DNA from: Desulfosudis sp034189195
GTDB lineage: Bacteria; Desulfobacterota; Desulfobacteria; Desulfobacterales; Desulfosudaceae
NCBI GenBank assembly: GCA_034189195.1
Contig: JAXHVI010000104.1
Span: forward strand, 1-29,509
Length of the DNA stretch: 29,509 bases
Reading direction: 5' to 3'
Below, one piece after another: positions 7,890-14,607 of the stretch. The translations under genes and the position numbers were made by a program. The number at the start of each line of letters is the position of its first letter. The stretch's first letter is position 1. Under the pieces are notes generated by a model. That model was not told the DNA's origin and made no database searches. It worked only from the letters and a program-made list of their open reading frames with translations.

Positions 7890-8630
7890 TCAGTCATACA
7901 CAATTTTGTCCGCCTCATCCCGGCTGCTCATTTGTTTCTTCTGCAATTCACGTATCCGCTCATCATAATCCTTCTTGATGGCGGCAAATTCGGCCTTATC
8001 GGCTTCACTCAGTGGCTTCTGGACCAGAAGAATATCCGTCACGCCTTTTTCATAATACTTGCCCAGAAGTGTTTCAGCGGTTTTGCACAGCCACCGGTTT
8101 TCGGCATAGGCCTTGTCAAAGGTCCGGGTGTTCTCATCCAGAAGATTTTCCAGGGCCGCCCGGGTGACCTGCAACTGCTCTTTTCTGTCCTTGTGGCCGG
8201 CCACCGCGTCCGCGAGCCGCCGCATCAGCGCCTGGACCTCGGCCTGGAGACCGGCCACCTGTTTCTCGTGCTCATCCTGCCTGGCTTTCAGGCCTGACAG
8301 GGTCTTTTCCACCTTCTCGATATTTTGTTGAAGACCGTTGCTTTCCTTTAACACAGCGGCCCGTTCTTCTTCCAGTCGCGCCTTCTCCTGTGCCACCGCC
8401 CGTTTCCTGCTCACCAGGGTCATCTCCTCACGCCGGGCCTGGGCCGCAAGGTCTTTCTGCCGCTTATAATCCTCCTTCAGCCACTCCTGCCTGTCATTGG
8501 CGGCATCCAGCTTTGCCTGCATGGCATCCCGCACCCGAACATAATGGATATAACTGTAACCAAAGCCGAGGCCCATGCCGATGCAGGCAAAAAGAACAAC
8601 AAATCCCGCTTTTTTTAAAAAAGGTTTCAT
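7890..8630 (-). CDS. Membrane-anchored periplasmic coiled-coil protein, copy B
   Basis: A 246-residue protein of no family I can name. Residues 8-27 form a single membrane helix after a short positive N-terminus. There is no evident cleavage site, so it is probably an inner-membrane anchor with the rest in the periplasm. Residues about 33-170 are almost continuous coiled coil rich in Glu, Lys, Arg, Ala and Gln. A compact C-terminal part (170-246) carries Cys182 and KGV at 195-197, followed by a charged helix. The gene immediately upstream (8643-9362) encodes a protein with the same design and aligning landmarks at Cys181 and KGV 194-196, so the two arose by tandem duplication. The 12-base and 21-base spacings support co-transcription with the porin gene and ompH. 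It could bridge the inner membrane and the periplasmic or outer-membrane parts of the secretion apparatus. Confidence 0.8.
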   Translation of the reverse strand: MKPFLKKAGFVVLFACIGMGLGFGYSYIHYVRVRDAMQAKLDAANDRQEWLKEDYKRQKDLAAQARREEMTLVSRKRAVAQEKARLEEERAAVLKESNGLQQNIEKVEKTLSGLKARQDEHEKQVAGLQAEVQALMRRLADAVAGHKDRKEQLQVTRAALENLLDENTRTFDKAYAENRWLCKTAETLLGKYYEKGVTDILLVQKPLSEADKAEFAAIKKDYDERIRELQKKQMSSRDEADKIVYD

Positions 8631-8642
8631 AATTCCGTCACA

Positions 8643-9362
8643 TCAAAAATATCGGCCCCACTCTTTCTCATCCTGCCGAAACTCCCTGATCTTTTCCTCA
8701 TAATGCTGAACCACGTTTTCCACGTGTACCTGCCGCAACTGGGTAATGGGCTCTTTTGCCAGCAGGCTGGCGGCCACCCCCTTGTCATGGAACGCGTCAA
8801 GAATGCCGTCAATGACCAGGCAAAGGCCGGCGTTTTTGGTCAGGCACCCTTCCACCACCTTCAGGGTGCCCTCAAACCGGCGGGCCAGTTCCTTGTTTTC
8901 CATGGCAAACCTGCGTTCTTCGGCTTCATGCTTTGCCACCAGCGACTCATATTCCTGTTGCCGTGTTTTCTGCTCTGTTTTCAGTGCCCCGTAATCATCC
9001 CGCAGTTGCCGGATGGTCTCATTTATGACGGCCACCATTCGCCTGTCCGCTTCCAGCCGGGCCGTGAGAGCGGCTTTATGGTCAACGGCCGCGTCAAGGT
9101 CCGCCCGCGCGGCTTTCGCCTCCTGCTCAAGGACTGCTGTCTCTTCTTTTATCCGGTCGGCGGTCCTTTGCATTTGCGCCACAATGGCCTTTTGCTCCGC
9201 ATGCTTTTCCTGGTACAGGTCATTGCGACGCTCCACCGCATGGATGGCGGATTCGAAAGCCGCCCGTGTGCCGGTGATCCGCATGTGATCATACACCAGG
9301 CCAATGGACAGGCCGGCCAGCACAAGAACAGCGGCGATGATATGTTGTTTCGTCAGTTTCAT
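8643..9362 (-). CDS. Membrane-anchored periplasmic coiled-coil protein, copy A
   Basis: A 239-residue protein and a paralogue of the next gene. An N-terminal helix at about 8-24 anchors it. Residues 33-168 are predicted coiled coil, with long runs of Glu, Gln, Lys and Ala and few Gly or Pro. The C-terminal part has Cys173, Cys181, the KGV triplet at 194-196, LLAKEPI and a final charged helix (HYEEKIREFRQDE), matching LLVQKPL and DYDERIRELQKK in the paralogue. No strong ribosome binding site lies before the ATG at 9362. It starts 12 bases after the porin stop, so translational coupling is likely. I do not recognise a published family. The layout (membrane anchor, coil, small head) recalls periplasm-spanning adaptor proteins, but that is inference only. 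Confidence 0.8.
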   Translation of the reverse strand: MKLTKQHIIAAVLVLAGLSIGLVYDHMRITGTRAAFESAIHAVERRNDLYQEKHAEQKAIVAQMQRTADRIKEETAVLEQEAKAARADLDAAVDHKAALTARLEADRRMVAVINETIRQLRDDYGALKTEQKTRQQEYESLVAKHEAEERRFAMENKELARRFEGTLKVVEGCLTKNAGLCLVIDGILDAFHDKGVAASLLAKEPITQLRQVHVENVVQHYEEKIREFRQDEKEWGRYF

Positions 9363-9374
9363 GAAATATTCGGG

Positions 9375-11417
9375 TTAGAACGTTGCGTTCAGATCCACCT
9401 GCAGCGTGTCCACCGCAAACGGCAAGCTTCTGATCTCGTCGCTGGTGATCCACCGGGCGGTCAGCCACACATTTTTGTGAACGCCCAGGTCGATACCGAA
9501 CAGCCAGCCCTGGGCATCGGTGCCGCCCAGGTGAAAATCCGAATCGGTAAACGCGTCGATCACCGCGTCCGCCTCCAGGTACTTGTAATAGGAATACAGC
9601 TGCCATTCCCCGAACCACCGCACTTCGGGATTGCCGATGCTCAGCCCGATCCGGTATCCTTCGGTCTCCTCCTTTAAATCGGCGGGAGGAATGCCGGTCC
9701 GCCGGGAAACATCCGCTGCGTCAAAACCGATATTCTTTACATACTCCCCTGTCAGGATCACATGGTTGGGATAGGAATACCCGTAATCCAGCTTGCAGGT
9801 GACCGCCACCTCCTGATAATCCGCGGCCAGCGCCATCTTATAGTTTTCCACGCCGGGCAGCGGGGAGATATTGATCAGGGTATTGCCTTTCTGCTGAAAC
9901 TGCGGAGCGGTCCAGTCATAAATCCCGTTACCGTCCGCGTCCACCTGGGCGAGACTGTTTTTTACGCCGGTGGTATGCTGAAAATCATACAGGGCAACGG
10001 CCAGGGTGGCGTTCAGGCCGAATGGCTGTTCATATGCCACACCGGCCTGGGCGCCGTAAAACCATTTATCTTCCTGAAAAAACGCCTCCTCCTGCAGAAA
10101 ATAGGCGCCAATGGTGAAAAACCCGGCCCAGGGATTGAACTCATCCTGCGTGTCGGTCTTGAAGCTCAGTGCCCCGCCCTCAAACCCCAGGTCACTGTCC
10201 CAGATCAGGTCCGTGCTCACATAGGGGTTGCCGAACCGGCCGGCCTGAATGGTGAGTTCGGGAATCTGGCCCCAGACCATGGTTCTGGGGCGATACGCCC
10301 ACTTCAGGTAGGCCCGGTCCAGCACAAAGGAATCCTTGTTGTCATAATCGCCCAGGGTTTCATTGGTGGAAACCGGATCGTTGACACTGCCGGTAGCAAG
10401 ACGAATGCCGGCCTGCATCGTGCCGGTGTTGATCTCTTCGGGCTTGAACACCGTGGCCCTGGCATTCAGCCGGGCCCGGATACGGCCCCGGTGCCGGTCA
10501 TTCTGGGTGTTCGTCGGTTCAGAAGGATTGTCCGGCTCTCCAAACACGGCGTTTTCTTCATCGAAATAGTCGGACTGGTATCGCAGCCGAAGGTCGCCGC
10601 CCCAACTGAACCGCTGGGCCCACGCGGATTTGCGCAACTGACCGCCAACCTCCTCCCGCATTTCAAACTCCAGCCGGTCCCGGTGGGCCTTGGCCTCCCG
10701 GGACCGCTGAAACAGGTCCTGGGAAGTGTCATCCAGGCTTTCCCTGACCGCATCCACTTCTTTTTGCAACTCCTTTGAAAGCTTCTCCGTGATTTCCTCC
10801 AGACTCTCGCCCTTCTCCCGGCCGGGGATGACGGTGATCACAGCGCCGTCTTTCTTTGACCGCTGGTATTCCCTGAGAAACGCATCCGCTTCCTGTTCGG
10901 AGATAAGGCCCTTTTCCCTCATTAAATCTATCAGGGCCTCGGTGCTGTTAAAGCGGGGGCCGGCCTGTTCAACTGATCCTGCCTGTTCAGCCCCGGTCGC
11001 CGCCACACCTTGTTTTTCAGCCGGTTCGACCGCCGGTTCAGCCGCTGATTCAATCCCGGATTCATTTTCCGGTTCGTCTGATTCAACCCGTGATTCAACC
11101 CCGGGTTCACCCTCTGGTTCACTCTCAGATTCGACCCATGATTCACCCCCGGGTTCATTGTCCGGTTCAATCGCTGATGCCGGGCTCTGTGCGGATGTGT
11201 CAGCCGATTCCAGGAATTCAGGGAATTCGGGAGGCGCGGGGGTTTCCAGTGAGGAGGGCGGTTCCGGTGCCGCCGGTTGACCTGTTTGTGCCTGCTCATC
11301 CGCCCGCAGAATATCGGATGGTTCGGTTGTCGGCTCCTCGCAAAACCCGGGCAGGCCGGCACCACACAACCATACCAGCGCAATCATCATCCAAACCATC
11401 ATCATGCGTTTAACCAT
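9375..11417 (-). CDS. Putative outer-membrane porin with acidic and coiled-coil N-terminus
   Basis: A 680-residue protein. AAGGAG lies about 8 bases before the ATG at 11417. A signal peptide ends near residue 26 (GFCEE). Residues 27-155 are low complexity, dominated by Glu, Pro, Ser and Gly. Residues about 160-185 (LIDLMREKGLISEQEADAFL) match the helix that begins many putative porins of anaerobic Gram-negatives. A coiled coil spans about 210-265. The barrel starts at WGGDLRLRYQSDYFD, with alternating aromatic and polar strands such as RGRIRARLNARATV, LDRAYLKWAYRP and LTIQAGRFGNPY. The chain ends in Phe, as expected of a BAM signal. It resembles the Porin_5-type putative porin family. The neighbours upstream are tonB, exbD and exbB, so it could be an outer-membrane partner of that motor, although no plug domain or clear TonB box is seen. 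Confidence 0.85.
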   Translation of the reverse strand: MVKRMMMVWMMIALVWLCGAGLPGFCEEPTTEPSDILRADEQAQTGQPAAPEPPSSLETPAPPEFPEFLESADTSAQSPASAIEPDNEPGGESWVESESEPEGEPGVESRVESDEPENESGIESAAEPAVEPAEKQGVAATGAEQAGSVEQAGPRFNSTEALIDLMREKGLISEQEADAFLREYQRSKKDGAVITVIPGREKGESLEEITEKLSKELQKEVDAVRESLDDTSQDLFQRSREAKAHRDRLEFEMREEVGGQLRKSAWAQRFSWGGDLRLRYQSDYFDEENAVFGEPDNPSEPTNTQNDRHRGRIRARLNARATVFKPEEINTGTMQAGIRLATGSVNDPVSTNETLGDYDNKDSFVLDRAYLKWAYRPRTMVWGQIPELTIQAGRFGNPYVSTDLIWDSDLGFEGGALSFKTDTQDEFNPWAGFFTIGAYFLQEEAFFQEDKWFYGAQAGVAYEQPFGLNATLAVALYDFQHTTGVKNSLAQVDADGNGIYDWTAPQFQQKGNTLINISPLPGVENYKMALAADYQEVAVTCKLDYGYSYPNHVILTGEYVKNIGFDAADVSRRTGIPPADLKEETEGYRIGLSIGNPEVRWFGEWQLYSYYKYLEADAVIDAFTDSDFHLGGTDAQGWLFGIDLGVHKNVWLTARWITSDEIRSLPFAVDTLQVDLNATF
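10968..11180. repeat. Degenerate Glu/Ser/Pro-coding repeats in the porin gene
   Basis: The plus strand shows many degenerate 12- to 18-base units built on ggttca, gattca and ccgggttc, encoding acidic repeats such as ESEPEGEPGVES. They lie between the signal peptide and the coiled coil. Copy number could vary between strains. Confidence 0.6.
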
Positions 11418-11489
11418 TCAAGAACTCCTTGTCCTGTCTCGTTATATTTTTGTTTCGGCACTTTCCATGGTTTATAAAAAGCCGTCACA

Positions 11490-12182
11490 CTACCCGGTGG
11501 AACTCACTTTTATCCGCAACGAGGCCCTTTGCATATCACCGGGAAGCGGTTCGCTGAAACGGGTGATCCTGGCAAGCGCGGCTTCCACTGCCTCGTCCAT
11601 GGAATGGTTGCCCGATGATCCTACAATCCTGTATTCCACCAGGGAGGAGTCCCGGTCCAGGACAAGCAGAATTTCAGCCTGCACCTTGTCCTTTGGAATG
11701 CCGCCGTTTCGCTCCAGGCACGACCGGACTTCCCGCTTGATCTCTTCCTGCACAATGTTGATATACCAGCGGTATTTGCGCATAAGGGCTCCGGAGCTCA
11801 TACCTCCCAGAATCGACCGCCCGCCCCTGTTGGCCTTCAGACCGAACCCGTCGGAACCGGCACTGCCGTCCGCGTCCAGCCCCAGCTGGTCACCGGCCGG
11901 AGTGTCGTCCCGGGCCTCGTCCGGGGTGTCCTGGGGCGTTTCCTCGGGCTGGGGCTGTTCAATAAGCTCTTCTTCCTTTACCTCCGGCTCCGGAGGCTTC
12001 TCCCTGATCTCGGGCGGTGGCGGCGGCGGCGCAAGGGTCACCATCTGTATGCGCCGCGCCCGCTGCTGTCCGCTGTCGGCGAGCAGCATTTTGAACACCA
12101 CCATTCCGCCGCCTATCATCACCACGGCCACCACGCCGGCAATGATCCACACGGATTTCATGGACTGCTTTTTTGGCGCCAT
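11490..12182 (-). CDS. TonB-like energy transducer
   Basis: A 230-residue protein. AGGAGG lies 7 bases before the ATG at 12182, overlapping the exbD stop region. An N-terminal membrane helix (about 11-33) is followed by a six-Pro run (about 52-57) and a Pro/Glu-rich spacer (about 58-90) of the TonB type. The C-terminal domain (about 135-230) has YRWYINIVQEEIKREVRSCL, ILLVLDRDSSLVEYRIVGSSGN, MDEAVEAALARI and FSEPLP, which fits the TonB/TolA C-terminal fold (TonB_2-like). It transmits proton-motive force from ExbB-ExbD to an outer-membrane or periplasmic partner. The 11-base spacing to exbD and the order exbB-exbD-tonB indicate one complex. The spacer is moderate in length, so it can span the periplasm only partly unless extended. 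Which partner it drives is unknown: TpsB, the porin or the exoprotein. Confidence 0.88.
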   Translation of the reverse strand: MAPKKQSMKSVWIIAGVVAVVMIGGGMVVFKMLLADSGQQRARRIQMVTLAPPPPPPEIREKPPEPEVKEEELIEQPQPEETPQDTPDEARDDTPAGDQLGLDADGSAGSDGFGLKANRGGRSILGGMSSGALMRKYRWYINIVQEEIKREVRSCLERNGGIPKDKVQAEILLVLDRDSSLVEYRIVGSSGNHSMDEAVEAALARITRFSEPLPGDMQRASLRIKVSSTG

Positions 12183-12193
12183 GGACTCACCTC

Positions 12194-12601
12194 CTATTTC
12201 ACGAGTTGCTGGGTCACCAGCCCCAGCTGGGTTATCTCGAGCTCCTGCATCAGGTCCAGCACATCAATGACCTTCTGGTAATAAACCTTTGCATCGCCCT
12301 TTATCACCACCGGAAAGTTGGGGTCCACCGCCTTGAACTGCCGCAGCCGGGACTCCAGTTCTTCCATGCTTACCGGATAGGCATCCAGGTAGATCTGGCC
12401 CGAATCCCGGATGGTAATGGCCCGGGTCTTGGGCTTGGAAAGGCTGGGCGCGGTGCTGGCCTTGGGCAGGTTTACCTGGATGCCCTGCACCGCCGCGGTA
12501 ATGGCGATGATAAACACCACCAGCAACGTCCACGCCAGGTCCAGCAGCGGGGTGACATTGATCTCGTCATAGGGCTTTTCATCAAACAGGTTGCGCCGCA
12601 T
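12194..12601 (-). CDS. exbD: ExbD/TolR-family motor protein
   Basis: A 135-residue protein. GGAGG lies about 6 bases before the ATG at 12601, inside the end of exbB. The ATG overlaps the exbB stop by one base (TGATG), so the two are translationally coupled. One membrane helix (about 18-40) opens with INVTPLLDLAWTLLVVFI, the ExbD/TolR motif in which the Asp of LLD carries protons. A periplasmic domain (about 45-135) follows, with the strand and helix pattern of the family (ITIRDSGQIYLD, PVVIKGDAKVYYQKVIDVLDLMQELEI). The length is typical for the family. With ExbB it forms an inner-membrane proton channel that powers the TonB-like protein encoded 11 bases downstream. Confidence 0.93.
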   Translation of the reverse strand: MRRNLFDEKPYDEINVTPLLDLAWTLLVVFIIAITAAVQGIQVNLPKASTAPSLSKPKTRAITIRDSGQIYLDAYPVSMEELESRLRQFKAVDPNFPVVIKGDAKVYYQKVIDVLDLMQELEITQLGLVTQQLVK

Positions 12602-14388
12602 CAGTTACCTCCGTAGGATTCGTCGATGTCCTGCGCGAAGTCATCCACAAACACGTTCAGGTCCACCACAATGCGCTTGATCCGGCTGGTCAGGTAGTTG
12701 TAGCCGAACAGCGCGGGAATGGCCACGATCAGGCCGAACACCGTGGTGGACAGGGCCGAAGCCACACCCGGGGCAATGGCCATGATATTGGCCTCACCCG
12801 CCTCGGCCATGGCGGCAAAGGTGTTCATAACACCCCACACCGTACCCAGGAGCCCGAGAAACGGACCGCCGGTGATGGCCATGGTCAGCACCACAAGCCA
12901 TGCGTTAAGGCCCTGGGTCTCCCTGAGCAGGGACCTTTCCAGGGCCGTCTTGACCGCGTTCATGCCCTTGGCAGGCAACGTGGCCTTCCTTTCCTCCGCG
13001 CCATGCCCGGTATTATCGATCCAGGACTTCAGTTCCTCGCACCCGGTGCGGTAAATGCGGTAAAGGGATGCGTTGGGAAAATCCGCTTCACGGGACATCA
13101 GCCCGAAAATGTGATCCTTCTCCTCAAAGGCCGACTGGAATTCCCTGTTGTCCCGATGGTTCGTAAACAGCATCACGGCCCTGGCGACAAAGATGAAACA
13201 GGTGGCCACGGCAAAGGCAATCAGCAGGAAGATAATGAACATGCCGTCCAGGGTGATGTTCCTGACAATGGTTCCCAGGTAAAAGGTGGGCAGACCGCCG
13301 CCCTCATACACCTCTTCCATGCCAAAGTCGCCAAACGCGATGTCCGGCCACTGGTTACTGAATTCCGTGCGGATCCACCCATCCGACCGTGCAATGGTGG
13401 AGAGCCTCACCTCGTCCAGGTCCCCCACAAAGGAATGGGTGCCGTCCACGGCGGACCCCATGGCCACCGGCCCGCCGGGCATGGTAAAGGGAATTTCAAG
13501 ATTCATCCAGGTAACTTCCAGCTCGTTCAGATACACGCCCACCCGTCCTTCGGGCGTCATTGTCACGGCCACCCGCTGCCAGGTTTCCAGGGCCAGGTCC
13601 GCCACCTTTTCCGTGGTCTTTTCCGCGCCTGTAACGGCATAAACGACGCGGCAGAATACCTTTGTCCCGTCCACGCCGATCACCAGCGACCCGTCTTCGT
13701 CCTGCCGGGAGAAAAGCCAGGCATCGGTCTGGGGCTGGGCGATGCGCACCCATGCCGACCAGGTAAACCCGGAGGAAAAATCCTCCAGCGACGGAGTGGA
13801 TTGAGTGACAATGCCCTCGCCGGCGCCGTTCAACATGACCCCCCGGCCAAGGAGAGTGGGCAGGCCCTGGCCGCCCTGAAACGCGGCCGCGTGGTTTTCA
13901 TAAGCCGTGGCATCCCGCGGCATCTGGTCCACTTCACTCAGGTTGTACACCAGCACGTGGTGCCTGTCATAAGTGGAGGCCGGGTCCTGGCCGCCCATGG
14001 CGGATTCATTGCCGTAATACATCCAGATATAATTCTGGTCCGACCCGCCGGCCAGATGGGGCAGCTTCACCCATAGAAGCGCGATTTCATCAATGGTGTC
14101 GTAGGTCTCCACGTGATACTTGAGCAGGGTGGCGTCGTCGCTTCCCACAAACCGGATGTCCGTGCCGTCCTCCCTGGCATTGACGAAATTGAAGTTTCCG
14201 GAATGAAGCCGAATCAGCACCGGCACGTCGCTCAGGTTTTCCCTGATGTCCGCCCCGGTGGCGGTGGTGTCAAAGGTGATCTTTTTCCGGTATTCCCAGT
14301 CCTCGTTCCACCAGGCATGGGCGTTTCCGGCAACAAGGCTTGCGATCAGGAAAACCGCCATTGCCACCACCCTTCCCGGTTTGATCAT
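12601..14388 (-). CDS. ExbB-like motor protein with DUF2341 and LamG-like periplasmic extension
   Basis: A 595-residue protein. I choose the ATG at 14388 because AGGAG lies about 8 bases upstream and a clean signal peptide follows (MIKPGR to NAHA). Upstream in-frame ATGs at 14436, 14430 and 14406 remain possible. Residues about 27-135 match DUF2341 (WWNEDWEYRKKITFDTT, VPVLIRLHSGNFNF, IWMYYGN). Residues about 145-340 look like a LamG/concanavalin fold (FTWSAWVRI, WQRVAVTMTPEGRVGVYLNE, FVGDLDEVRLS). A membrane helix follows at about 385-410, then a cytoplasmic stretch, then the MotA/TolQ/ExbB domain with GGPFLGLLGTVWGVMNTF and APGVASALSTTVFGLIVAIPALFGYNYL. Canonical ExbB has only a short periplasmic N-terminus, so about 350 residues of lectin-like sequence on the periplasmic side are striking. 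They could bind a glycan, peptidoglycan or the exoprotein. The stop overlaps the exbD start. Confidence 0.9.
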   Translation of the reverse strand: MIKPGRVVAMAVFLIASLVAGNAHAWWNEDWEYRKKITFDTTATGADIRENLSDVPVLIRLHSGNFNFVNAREDGTDIRFVGSDDATLLKYHVETYDTIDEIALLWVKLPHLAGGSDQNYIWMYYGNESAMGGQDPASTYDRHHVLVYNLSEVDQMPRDATAYENHAAAFQGGQGLPTLLGRGVMLNGAGEGIVTQSTPSLEDFSSGFTWSAWVRIAQPQTDAWLFSRQDEDGSLVIGVDGTKVFCRVVYAVTGAEKTTEKVADLALETWQRVAVTMTPEGRVGVYLNELEVTWMNLEIPFTMPGGPVAMGSAVDGTHSFVGDLDEVRLSTIARSDGWIRTEFSNQWPDIAFGDFGMEEVYEGGGLPTFYLGTIVRNITLDGMFIIFLLIAFAVATCFIFVARAVMLFTNHRDNREFQSAFEEKDHIFGLMSREADFPNASLYRIYRTGCEELKSWIDNTGHGAEERKATLPAKGMNAVKTALERSLLRETQGLNAWLVVLTMAITGGPFLGLLGTVWGVMNTFAAMAEAGEANIMAIAPGVASALSTTVFGLIVAIPALFGYNYLTSRIKRIVVDLNVFVDDFAQDIDESYGGN

Positions 14389-14396
14389 GTATCTCG

Positions 14397-14401
14397 CTCC
14401 T
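14397..14401 (-). promoter_or_regulatory. Ribosome binding site supporting the exbB-like start at 14388
   Basis: The minus strand reads AGGAG, 8 bases from the ATG at 14388. The signal peptide begins at that ATG. Confidence 0.5.
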
Positions 14402-14493
14402 GTCATTCCCGTATTCCTTTGTTTGTTCATTTCCATCGGTTATGTACCGTATTCGTTATTATCAATTTGACACACTCTCTCTTTATCGGGTGC

Positions 14494-14519
14494 CACGGGC
14501 TAAGCAAAGCTTGCCCGTG
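14494..14519. repeat. Hairpin 1 between tpsA and exbB
   Basis: The arms cacgggc (14494-14500) and gcccgtg (14513-14519) pair over 7 bp. Inside, aagc and gctt pair around an aaa loop after a one-base bulge. It lies in the 219-base gap between the tpsA stop and the exbB-like start. No T-run follows, so a role as processing site, attenuator or REP element is more likely than an intrinsic terminator. Confidence 0.75.
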
Positions 14520-14541
14520 CTGTTCTTCCGTGGTCATTTTC

Positions 14542-14568
14542 CACGGGCGAACCGCCGGGTTGCCCGTG
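14542..14568. repeat. Hairpin 2 between tpsA and exbB, same outer arms as hairpin 1
   Basis: The outer arms cacgggc (14542-14548) and gcccgtg (14562-14568) are identical to those of hairpin 1. The inner stem differs: aacc and ggtt around a gccg loop. Between the two hairpins, ccgtgg (14528-14533) and ccacgg (14541-14546) could form a competing stem that breaks hairpin 2. Confidence 0.75.
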
Positions 14569-14607
14569 CCTTCCGTTTAAAAATTCTCATGAATGGCTCG
14601 GCAAAAA

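Noticed and set aside
8703..9677. A 324-codon plus-strand reading frame
   Set aside because: It runs antisense to a coiled-coil gene and the porin gene and has no recognisable domain.
13003..14076. A 357-codon plus-strand reading frame
   Set aside because: It lies wholly opposite the DUF2341-ExbB gene, is rich in His, Gly and Pro as typical of antisense of GC-rich genes, and shows no family motif.
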